Assembly (NCBI GenBank): GCA_023145275.1
Contig: JAGLEB010000152.1
Location: 1 to 12,687 of the forward strand
Source of the DNA: Flavobacteriales bacterium
GTDB taxonomy: Bacteria; Bacteroidota; Bacteroidia; Flavobacteriales; JADGDT01
Reading direction: 5' to 3'
DNA: 12,687 nt
This document shows positions 1 through 5,377 of the stretch, one piece after another. The notes under the pieces were generated by a model. It was given only the letters and a program-made list of their open reading frames with translations, searched no databases and had not been told where the DNA came from. The translations under genes were made by a program, and so were the position numbers. The stretch's first letter is position 1. Every line of letters begins with the position of its first letter.

Positions 1-417
1 AATGCAGTTGCGAACTCTGTTGTTCCAAAATTCACTGTAATTATGGGTAATTCTTACGGAGCAGGAAACTACGCTATGTGCGGAAAAGCATATGACCCCA
101 GACTAATAGTAGCATGGCCATCAGCTCAACTAGCAGTAATGGGTGGTGCACAAGCCGCTAAAACTCTACTTCAAATTGAAAAAGCCTCATTAAAAAGCAA
201 AGGAGAAGAGATTACAGAGGAAAAAGAAAAAGAACTACTAGATCATATTACCGAAAAATACAACAAACAAATATCTCCTTACTACTCGGCATCGCGTATT
301 TGGACAGATGCAATTATTTCGCCATTAGACACGCGTAAATGGATAAACATGGGTATTGAAGCTGCTAATAATTCGCCAATTACCGACAAGTTTAACTTAG
401 GAGTTATACAAACATAA
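1..417 (+). CDS. Acyl-CoA carboxylase carboxyltransferase subunit, methylcrotonyl-CoA carboxylase beta type (3' end only)
   Basis: The frame is open to the left edge of the window (it begins NAVANSVVPKFTVIM), so the gene is cut off and the Met at 43 is internal. About 138 C-terminal residues are visible, roughly the last quarter of a protein that is usually 510-545 residues. The motif GNSYGAGNYAMCGKAYDPR, then AWPSAQLAVMGGAQAAK, a charged helical insert (KGEEITEEKEKE) and ASRIWTDAIISPLDTRKW follow the C-terminal carboxyltransferase lobe of methylcrotonyl-CoA carboxylase beta. Propionyl-CoA carboxylase beta has a different version of the first motif. The family transfers CO2 from carboxybiotin to an acyl-CoA, here probably methylcrotonyl-CoA in leucine breakdown (cytoplasm). 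The partner biotin carboxylase subunit is not in the window. Family assignment is firm; the exact substrate is inferred. Confidence 0.9.
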   Translation, partial: NAVANSVVPKFTVIMGNSYGAGNYAMCGKAYDPRLIVAWPSAQLAVMGGAQAAKTLLQIEKASLKSKGEEITEEKEKELLDHITEKYNKQISPYYSASRIWTDAIISPLDTRKWINMGIEAANNSPITDKFNLGVIQT

Positions 418-421
418 AGGG

Positions 422-535
422 CTATTTAAAAAATAGTGGGTATTAGTCGCTTATATTGCAACGCCTAAAGGGAACTAGGTGCTAATTTTGTGTATTGTAT
501 AAAATAGAGAATACACCATTTTCTACTCCCCACTA
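422..535. repeat. Structured spacer with nested inverted repeats after the carboxylase gene
   Basis: Immediately after the stop codon a small hairpin is seen (CTATTT at 422-427, AAATAG at 431-436). An imperfect 13-base inverted repeat, TAGTGGGTATTAG at 434-446 against CTACTCCCCACTA at 523-535 (11 of 13 pair), encloses a further hairpin, GTGTATT at 490-496 with AATACAC at 510-516. No T-run follows, so it is not a textbook intrinsic terminator. It may be a folded 3' end or a small non-autonomous repeat element; only a search for other copies in the genome could tell. Confidence 0.4.
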
Positions 536-720
536 CAAACAACATAGAACCAAACATAAACATGAGCAAAACATTGCTTTTTATTTATAATTTTCGTATA
601 TTAAGACTGTAAATATATAATATAGATATTATTGCATTTATTACTGAGAAATCAGGAGTTCGATGACGTTTTAATAAATGTTTAATTTCAGTTTTTTAGT
701 AAATACTTTATTGAAACGTT

Positions 721-774
721 GACTTTTTTAGAGTACACTTCTAAGTTACCCTGCTTAGGCAGGTAAAAAAAGTC
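721..774 (+). promoter_or_regulatory. Two-tier hairpin directly upstream of the TonB-like gene
   Basis: GACTTTTTTA at 721-730 can pair with TAAAAAAAGTC at 764-774 (one bulged A). Inside it TTAC/CTGC (746-754, one bulged C) pairs with GCAG/GTAA at 759-766 around a TTAG tetraloop. The outer arm ends four bases before the ATG at 779 and contains the A-rich stretch that usually aids initiation in this phylum, so folding could hide the start region. No TAnnTTTG promoter is obvious in 536-720, which holds only A+T-rich sequence with no ORF. The structure is visible; a regulatory role is inference. Confidence 0.35.
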
Positions 775-778
775 GATT

Positions 779-1516
779 ATGGAAATTAAGAAATATTCAG
801 TCGTTAACCTCGAAAAATATAGAACCATTTTCTTCGAAATTGGTCTATTTTTATCCTTAGTATTAGTTTACTTCGCTTTAGAGAGTAAATCCAAAAACAG
901 TTTTGATACTGAAATCTTTTACACCCAACAAACAAGTGTGATTGACGATAAAGCTATGCCAGTCACCGAGCGAAGAAAAGAAAAAATCAGAAAACTACCT
1001 CCACCACCCGTAACGCAGATTATGGTTGTTGCGGACAATACAGCAATTGAATTTGAACTAGAGATATCGTCAACAGAGATAGATCAAGAAACTGAGATAG
1101 AATTTCAAAAGAGCACTCCACCCCCTTTAATGCCTGTGGAGGAAGAAGAGGAAGAGGAAGTATATAACTTTCAGGTTGTTGAATCACAACCAATATATCC
1201 AGGATGCGAAAATTTTTCGGACAAGCAAAGTCGCTACATATGCTTCCAAAAGAACATAATGAAGCATGTAAGAAAAAACTTTAAATATCCCGAAATCGCA
1301 AGAGAAATGGGCATACAGGGCAGGGTTATAATAAAATTCGTTATTGGAAAAGATGGAGTAATATCTGACGCTACAGTATTGAGAGGCATAGATAAATCAT
1401 TAGATGAAGAAGCTATTAGAATTGTAAGATCTATTCCAAAAATGACACCTGCCTCACAAAGAGGAAGAGCAGTTCCTGTATCGTTTATGATTCCTATTAC
1501 ATTTAAACTAAATTAA
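779..1516 (+). CDS. TonB-family energy transducer protein
   Basis: A 245-residue protein with the TonB layout. It has a short cytoplasmic N-terminus, one membrane anchor at about residues 16-35 (IFFEIGLFLSLVLVYFALES) and a proline-rich periplasmic spacer with PPPP at 74-77 and PPP at 114-116. A run of seven Glu follows at 121-127. The C-terminal TonB domain spans about 155-245, with FKYPEIAREMGIQGRVIIKFVIGK-like spacing (kept here as FKYP at 168-171 and GIQGRV at 178-183), LDEEA at 208-212, and the closing FMIPITFKLN. Such proteins couple the ExbB/ExbD proton motor to TonB-dependent outer-membrane receptors. No exbB, exbD or receptor gene is adjacent, so this is probably one of several orphan paralogues and the receptor it serves is unknown. 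The Cys pair (C143, C155) flanking the start of the domain is a feature I noticed but cannot interpret. Confidence 0.9.
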   Translation: MEIKKYSVVNLEKYRTIFFEIGLFLSLVLVYFALESKSKNSFDTEIFYTQQTSVIDDKAMPVTERRKEKIRKLPPPPVTQIMVVADNTAIEFELEISSTEIDQETEIEFQKSTPPPLMPVEEEEEEEVYNFQVVESQPIYPGCENFSDKQSRYICFQKNIMKHVRKNFKYPEIAREMGIQGRVIIKFVIGKDGVISDATVLRGIDKSLDEEAIRIVRSIPKMTPASQRGRAVPVSFMIPITFKLN

Positions 1517-1545
1517 AAGATGACGCTTATGTCAGTATTTTCTGA

Positions 1546-1576
1546 TTTGATAATTCTAAAATATTTTATATGTTTG
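1546..1576 (+). promoter_or_regulatory. Bacteroidota-type promoter for the 1599-1910 gene
   Basis: TTTG at 1546-1549 and TATGTTTG at 1569-1576 are separated by 19 bases. This matches the TTTG-n19-TAnnTTTG consensus of the primary sigma factor of this phylum without a mismatch. Transcription would begin near 1582, about 17 bases before the ATG at 1599, which supports that start and shows the small gene is transcribed independently of the TonB-like gene. Confidence 0.7.
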
Positions 1577-1598
1577 ATGAAGCTAAAGCTCTAACTTC

Positions 1599-1910
1599 AT
1601 GTACATAGTAATAAGAAATAACGATATTGAAAATGCTCGTATTTATGAGAACCTAACTGTTCTAAATACAGACTTAGATATGAACCCTTATACATTGACT
1701 AATTTTTTCTCAAGGAACAAAGGACAATTTTATAAGCGTGGCAAACTTACGGTAATAAAAACCCCTTTAATAGATCGTTCTTTTGTAAAAGCTTTGAACG
1801 ATACAGAGAATCCAGTTTCTAAGTACAAGCTAGACTTAGAACAAAAAAAGGAAATTGCTAGGAGGAAAAAAGATTTGATAAATGGAAAAGAAATCCTTTG
1901 GGCGATTTAG
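1599..1910 (+). CDS. Uncharacterised small basic protein (103 aa)
   Basis: I do not recognise this gene with certainty. The 103-residue product has no signal peptide or membrane segment. Residues 1-58 look like a compact alpha/beta fold: a strand (MYIVIRN), an IYENLTVL segment, a helix-like stretch NPYTLTNFFSRN, then basic FYKRGKLTVIKTPLI. The order 'name a loop, helix, aromatic-basic hairpin' resembles short Bacteroidota proteins thought to bind nucleic acids, but this is an impression, not a match. Residues 77-97 form a Lys/Arg/Glu-rich helix (LEQKKEIARRKKDLI). A consensus promoter 23 bases upstream and a short plausible leader argue that it is real. It converges with the DUF4252 gene. Cytoplasmic location is inferred from the lack of export signals. 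Confidence 0.65.
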   Translation: MYIVIRNNDIENARIYENLTVLNTDLDMNPYTLTNFFSRNKGQFYKRGKLTVIKTPLIDRSFVKALNDTENPVSKYKLDLEQKKEIARRKKDLINGKEILWAI

Positions 1911-1944
1911 TTTTTTCTCTTAGTTGTTTATTAAACTAAAGACC

Positions 1945-1986
1945 TTCTCAAGGAACATCATTTCTTGAGAAAAGATGTTCATTGAG
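1945..1986. repeat. Interleaved inverted repeats between convergent genes (pseudoknot-like or alternative hairpins)
   Basis: Two inverted repeats overlap in 1-2-1'-2' order: TTCTCAAG (1945-1952) with CTTGAGAA (1964-1971), and GAACATC (1953-1959) with GATGTTC (1974-1980). The second can be extended to a 13-base stem, CTCAAGGAACATC (1947-1959) with GATGTTCATTGAG (1974-1986), one mismatch, which excludes the first. There is no T-run on either strand. It sits between the stops of two convergent genes, so a 3'-end role on both strands is the simplest reading. Confidence 0.5.
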
Positions 1987-2010
1987 GAAATTGGTATTTT
2001 ATTGCAGTCA

Positions 2011-2496
2011 CTAGTTAAAATTAGTTTTCTTCAACAAGGTACTAATCTGTTTAGAATCAATCTTCCCTCTCATTGAGATAAGGGTAGTTTCTTCGTCTTC
2101 TCCAACTAGTATGAAAAATTCTTCTATCTTTTCATTCTTCACCTTGCCGTAAAACTTAACTTCCTCCCCTTCTGAATTGATTGTCATTAATTCCTCATAA
2201 TTATTTGTTCTGATAAGTTTATTTACGGATTTACTCAACTCTAAGCCTTTAGATTTTGTTTGAGTATTAATTATATTCAATTCATCAATCTGACTTGCTA
2301 TCTCCTTAGCTACTTTGGATTCCTTATCTGTTTCTTCAATAAAACTACTTCCTAACTTAAACATATTTCCATTAATTGAAATAATATTAACGTCATCTTG
2401 ACCTCTATATTTATTCAATAATTCTTGAACATTATTCTGTGAAAATGCGAGTGTTGAAAAAAGTGCTATACTCAGTGTAAATAATATCTTTTTCAT
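2011..2496 (-). CDS. Exported DUF4252 domain protein
   Basis: A 161-residue protein with a clean signal peptide: two Lys, then a hydrophobic core (ILFTLSIALFSTLAF), with cleavage likely after AFS at residue 19. The mature part begins with a helical segment, VQELLNKYRGQDDVNIISINGN, split here as VQELLNKY and DVNIISINGNMF. The Met/Phe-rich turn and the final sheet region (EFFILVGEDEETTLISMRGKID) fit the DUF4252 family of Bacteroidota, whose biochemical role is unknown. No lipobox Cys is present, so it is probably soluble in the periplasm. It lies downstream of the deoxynucleoside kinase gene on the same strand but behind a strong terminator, so it needs its own promoter. The 188 bases upstream offer only an imperfect -7 box. 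Family call fairly sure, function not known. Confidence 0.85.
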   Translation of the reverse strand: MKKILFTLSIALFSTLAFSQNNVQELLNKYRGQDDVNIISINGNMFKLGSSFIEETDKESKVAKEIASQIDELNIINTQTKSKGLELSKSVNKLIRTNNYEELMTINSEGEEVKFYGKVKNEKIEEFFILVGEDEETTLISMRGKIDSKQISTLLKKTNFN

Positions 2497-2684
2497 GATT
2501 TCTATATTTTTTATCGATTAGCGCCACAATAATATCCAAATTAATAGGGATATTCTATATGGGAAACATTTTCTTTAATCGATTATTATTAATTTTTACG
2601 AACTAAATTTATAGTAAAATACTGGCCATATTTTGCAATATAAAAAGAAGACGAGGTCAATAAGTATTTGTTACACCTATAAAC

Positions 2685-2727
2685 AAAAAAACGATCAATT
2701 GAATTTGTATCAATTGATCGTTTTTTC
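2685..2727 (-). terminator. Intrinsic terminator after the deoxynucleoside kinase gene
   Basis: A perfect 12-bp stem, ACGATCAATTGA at 2691-2702 with TCAATTGATCGT at 2710-2721, has a 7-base loop. It is flanked by seven A (2685-2691) and six T (2721-2726), so it can act in both directions. It begins about 20 bases after the minus-strand stop of the kinase gene. Confidence 0.9.
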
Positions 2728-2747
2728 TTAAATATACTTTATCGGCT

Positions 2748-3362
2748 CTAAAATAGTCCGTTCACTTGTCCTTCGACCTTATCTATTATCAACCCTAAAT
2801 CTTCAGGATTATTTACAAAATCAATATTATCGACATCAATTATCAACAAATTCCCCTTGCTGTAATCAGAAATCCAAGCTTCATACCTTTCATTTAGTCT
2901 ACTTAAATAATCTATACTAATAGTATTTTCATATTCTCTACCTCTTCTGTGAATCTGAGATACCAAGGTAGAAATATCAGCACGCAAATAAATCAATAAA
3001 TCTGGAGCTTTAATAAAGGACTCCATTAACGAGAATAAAGATTGATAATTTTCGAAATCTCTTTTAGTCATCAAGCCCATATCATGGAGATTTGGGGCGA
3101 AAATATGTGAATCTTCATAGATAGTTCTATCCTGAATAACAGTATTACCACCATCTCTAATATCGCTGACTTGCTTAAATCTGCTATTTAAGAAATATAT
3201 CTGTAGGTTAAATGACCATCGTTCCATCTCATGGTAAAAATCATTTAGATACGGATTATCATCAACAACTTCAAAATGAGCATCCCAATTATAGTGTTTC
3301 GCAAGTAATCCTGTTAGAGTAGTCTTTCCAGATCCAATGTTTCCGGCTATAGCAATGTGCAT
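2748..3362 (-). CDS. Deoxynucleoside kinase (deoxyadenosine/deoxycytidine kinase family)
   Basis: A 204-residue cytoplasmic enzyme of the dNK family, which phosphorylates deoxynucleosides at the 5' position with ATP in nucleotide salvage. The Walker A loop GNIGSGKTT is at residues 7-15. The VDDNPYLNDFYHEM stretch (33-46) and DRTIYEDSHIFA (78-89), with the conserved Asp-Arg pair, form the substrate pocket. LIYLRAD at 123-129 leads to the arginine-rich lid HRRGREYE (138-145). Length is normal for bacterial members. The specific nucleoside (dA, dG or dC) cannot be read from sequence alone. The start at 3362 places the P-loop strand at the very N-terminus as usual. It is a single-gene unit with its own terminator and a candidate promoter near 3430. 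Confidence 0.92.
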   Translation of the reverse strand: MHIAIAGNIGSGKTTLTGLLAKHYNWDAHFEVVDDNPYLNDFYHEMERWSFNLQIYFLNSRFKQVSDIRDGGNTVIQDRTIYEDSHIFAPNLHDMGLMTKRDFENYQSLFSLMESFIKAPDLLIYLRADISTLVSQIHRRGREYENTISIDYLSRLNERYEAWISDYSKGNLLIIDVDNIDFVNNPEDLGLIIDKVEGQVNGLF

Positions 3363-3385
3363 GGTCTTATTATTATATTATTCAG

Positions 3386-3410
3386 TGATATATTTTCAAA
3401 TAATATATCA
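3386..3410 (-). promoter_or_regulatory. Hairpin in the leader of the kinase mRNA
   Basis: A perfect 9-bp inverted repeat, TGATATATT (3386-3394) and AATATATCA (3402-3410), with a 7-base loop. It lies between the proposed transcription start and the ATG. It may affect mRNA stability or initiation; no known riboswitch class is recognised. Confidence 0.4.
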
Positions 3411-3420
3411 TCATAATGTT

Positions 3421-3436
3421 CTTTACAAATGTAAAG
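3421..3436 (-). promoter_or_regulatory. Candidate kinase promoter -7 box inside a perfect palindrome
   Basis: On the minus strand TACATTTG (3433 to 3426) matches the TAnnTTTG -7 consensus. It is embedded in a perfect dyad, CTTTACA-AA-TGTAAAG (3421-3436). No good TTG lies 19-21 bases upstream (the nearest is 26 away), so the promoter is either weak or activator-dependent. A dimeric regulator binding the dyad would block the -7 box. The dyad is visible; the operator role is inference. Confidence 0.45.
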
Positions 3437-3480
3437 GAAATATACACTTTATTATAGAACAATAAACAGGAGTTTTTAAC

Positions 3481-3534
3481 AAAAAAAGCGGTTTTTGAGT
3501 TAATCTTTCTCAAGATAACCAAAAAACCGCTTTT
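3481..3534 (-). terminator. Strong terminator hairpin downstream of metK
   Basis: AAAAGCGGTTTTT (3484-3496) pairs with AAAAACCGCTTTT (3522-3534). The stem can continue inward through TTGAG/CTCAA (3495-3499 with 3509-3513). On the minus strand the 3' arm ends in a T-run made from the A-run at 3481-3487, so it ends transcripts coming from metK. It sits about 185 bases past the metK stop. Confidence 0.8.
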
Positions 3535-3718
3535 AGTATAATAATTCAAATATTACTACAGGGAACCTCTAATAACTCAATATTGATTATTTACATAGTC
3601 TTTCCCTCATCTACTTCGTTATAAAAACACTCATTTAGCCCAGCTAAACTCCGCTTTTAATGCCTCGTATTTGAAAAAAAACAATACAAATATTTCAAAA
3701 GTAGTTTTTAAAGGTATC
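3535..3718 (-). other. metK 3' untranslated region, no gene seen
   Basis: No ORF of note. A small hairpin, TTTAGC (3634-3639) with GCTAAA (3643-3648), is followed on the minus strand by a five-T run after seven bases. It could be a first, weak termination point ahead of the strong one at 3481-3534. Everything else is A+T-rich and unstructured by eye. Confidence 0.3.
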
Positions 3719-4987
3719 CTACAAATTGAATTTTGCTTTTAAAATATCTACATAATCAAGTTTCTCCCAAGTAAATAGCTCTACTTCTATTTCTTTTTTA
3801 CCCCAATATGGAGATTCGAAAACTTTTGTTATTAGTTTAGGTGTTCTTCCCATGTGACCATAAGCAGCGGTTTCAGAAAAAATAGGATTCCTCAATTTCA
3901 ATCTACTTTCAATAGCCGCTGGTCGCAAATCAAACACTCCCTTAATAATAGCTGCTATTTCACTATCACTTTTCTCTACTTTTGATTTTCCATAAGTATT
4001 CACGAAAATACTCGTTGGCTCTGCTACTCCAATGGCATAAGAAACTTGTACTAAAACCTCATCAGAGACCCCAGCAGCAACCATGTTTTTAGCAATGTGA
4101 CGAGCAGCATATGCAGCTGACCTATCAACTTTTGATGGATCTTTTCCTGAAAAAGCACCTCCTCCGTGAGCCCCTTTACCTCCGTAAGTATCAACAATAA
4201 TTTTACGTCCTGTTAATCCTGTATCACCATGTGGCCCACCAATAACAAATTTCCCCGTAGGGTTAATATGATAATTAATATCTGATCCAAATAGTTTTTG
4301 AACATCAGCATCAAGTCTAGCAATAACTCTTGGCATTAGAATGTACTGAAGGTCTTGACGAATTTTATCAAGCATAATTGCATCACTCTCAGAAAAATCG
4401 TCATGCTGAGTAGAAATCACAATTGTTTCAACTTTCAATGGCTTATGATCGTCAGAATATTCAATAGTCACCTGCGACTTCGCATCCGGACGAAGATAAT
4501 CTACTTCGCTTCCTTCTCTTCTAAGATCGGCAAGCTCTCTAAGTATAATATGCGAAATTTCTAAAGCCAATGGCATGTAGTTAGAAGTTTCGTTAGAAGC
4601 ATAACCAAACATCATTCCTTGATCTCCGGCTCCCTGCTCCTTATTTTCATTTGCTTCATTTTCTACTGCAACCCCACGGTTAATATCATCAGACTGCCCG
4701 TGAATTGCAGACAAAACACCACATGATTCACCATCGAATTTATACTCACTTTTTGTATAACCGATTTTATTGATGACATTTCTAGCAATTTGCTGAACGT
4801 TTACATATGTTTTAGTGTTTACTTCACCAGCCAAGAATACTTGACCAGTTGTAACCATTGTCTCAATTGCCACTTTTGCATTAGGATCATAAGCAATGAT
4901 CTCATCTAAAAGTGCATCTGAAATTTGGTCAGCAACTTTATCTGGGTGTCCTTCTGAAACAGACTCTGACGTGAAAAAATAAGACAT
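3719..4987 (-). CDS. metK: S-adenosylmethionine synthetase (methionine adenosyltransferase)
   Basis: MetK joins ATP and methionine to make S-adenosylmethionine, releasing phosphate and pyrophosphate, in the cytoplasm. The 422-residue product starts with TSESVSEGHPDKVADQISDA (6-25), which holds the conserved His14 and Asp16. It continues with the ATP motif GAGDQGMMFGYA (119-130), then GKFVIGGPHGDTGLTGRKII (245-264) and the P-loop-like GGGAFSGKDPSKVDRS (275-290). All signature residues are present. It is longer than the E. coli enzyme (384 residues), mainly through inserts at about 105-117 and 155-215; I believe this is common in Bacteroidota. It is a single-gene unit with a consensus promoter, a 145-base leader carrying a SAM-II type riboswitch, and a downstream terminator, so feedback control by its own product is likely. 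No Shine-Dalgarno is present, as is usual in this phylum. Confidence 0.98.
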   Translation of the reverse strand: MSYFFTSESVSEGHPDKVADQISDALLDEIIAYDPNAKVAIETMVTTGQVFLAGEVNTKTYVNVQQIARNVINKIGYTKSEYKFDGESCGVLSAIHGQSDDINRGVAVENEANENKEQGAGDQGMMFGYASNETSNYMPLALEISHIILRELADLRREGSEVDYLRPDAKSQVTIEYSDDHKPLKVETIVISTQHDDFSESDAIMLDKIRQDLQYILMPRVIARLDADVQKLFGSDINYHINPTGKFVIGGPHGDTGLTGRKIIVDTYGGKGAHGGGAFSGKDPSKVDRSAAYAARHIAKNMVAAGVSDEVLVQVSYAIGVAEPTSIFVNTYGKSKVEKSDSEIAAIIKGVFDLRPAAIESRLKLRNPIFSETAAYGHMGRTPKLITKVFESPYWGKKEIEVELFTWEKLDYVDILKAKFNL

Positions 4988-5076
4988 AATCTTCCTATAT
5001 TTTTTTTAATTAATAAAATAAATAGGTGAAAAACTTGAATGGTGGGATGCTCTATTACTATGCGCAGAAATCTACA

Positions 5077-5127
5077 CGTTTTAGCATTTTTTTAAGTGGT
5101 CGCAAGCCCGATACAAATCTATCCACA
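5077..5127 (-). promoter_or_regulatory. SAM-II type riboswitch in the metK leader
   Basis: Read on the minus strand, the leader has the blocks of the SAM-II (metA/SAM-alpha) aptamer in order. These are the P1 5' arm GTGG (5126-5123), GATTTG (5119-5114), CGGGCTTGC (5110-5102), the P1 3' arm CCAC (5099-5096), an A-rich linker, and TGCTAAAACG (5086-5077). The H-type pseudoknot forms as expected: loop CG (5110-5109) with final CG (5078-5077), and GC (5103-5102) with GC (5085-5084). The paired U residues that contact SAM are kept (CTTGC against GCTAA). The aptamer starts about 4 bases after the predicted transcription start. SAM binding would be expected to lower metK expression. The expression platform is not obvious: 89 bases separate it from the ATG. 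Confidence 0.82.
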
Positions 5128-5137
5128 TTTAAGAGCA

Positions 5138-5170
5138 CAAAGGTAATACATAATTATTCTAAATTGCAAA
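5138..5170 (-). promoter_or_regulatory. metK: metK promoter
   Basis: On the minus strand TTTG (5170-5167) and TACCTTTG (5145-5138) are 21 bases apart, a full match to the Bacteroidota primary sigma consensus. Transcription would start near 5132, just ahead of the riboswitch, giving a leader of about 145 bases. Confidence 0.75.
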
Positions 5171-5209
5171 TGCTTTGATGATATTTTCCTACACAAATGA
5201 TAAGCTCAT

Positions 5210-5243
5210 AAAAAAAAGCCACAGAAATAGAATTCTATGACCT
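5210..5243 (-). terminator. Intrinsic terminator for the M16 peptidase gene
   Basis: On the minus strand an 8-bp stem with one bulged G and two G-T pairs (5243-5235 with 5224-5217) is followed by eight T (complement of the A-run 5210-5217). It lies about 135 bases after the peptidase stop and also insulates the metK promoter. Confidence 0.6.
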
Positions 5244-5322
5244 AAACTATGAGTATACTCCAGAAACACACAAAAAGAACTAATTCTAATTTTATGTATT
5301 TCCGGAGAGGGATCAACTATAC

Positions 5323-5369
5323 AATATTTGGTTATCATATGCTTACAAAGCATACGATAACCAAATATT
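5323..5369 (-). repeat. Long near-perfect hairpin just after the M16 stop codon
   Basis: AATATTTGGTTATC (5323-5336) pairs fully with GATAACCAAATATT (5356-5369). After one mismatch, TATGCTT (5338-5344) pairs with AAGCATA (5348-5354) around an ACA loop: 21 pairs in 47 bases. It starts 8 bases beyond the minus-strand stop. No T-run follows, so it more likely protects the 3' end or is a backstop; the T-tract terminator comes about 80 bases later. Confidence 0.6.
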
Positions 5370-5377
5370 TAAATAAA

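Noticed and set aside
43..417. Met at 43 as the start of a 124-residue protein
   Set aside because: The frame is open upstream to the window edge and the upstream residues continue the carboxyltransferase family pattern.
3634..3648. Hairpin TTTAGC-CCA-GCTAAA as the main metK terminator
   Set aside because: The stem is only six pairs, and the T-run starts seven bases late; the 3481-3534 structure is far stronger.
4355..4564. Short plus-strand frames inside minus-strand genes (also 7307-7594, 10055-10252, 11423-11689)
   Set aside because: All lie antisense within confidently assigned genes (metK, M16 peptidase, DUF4136, helicase), with no supporting start signals.
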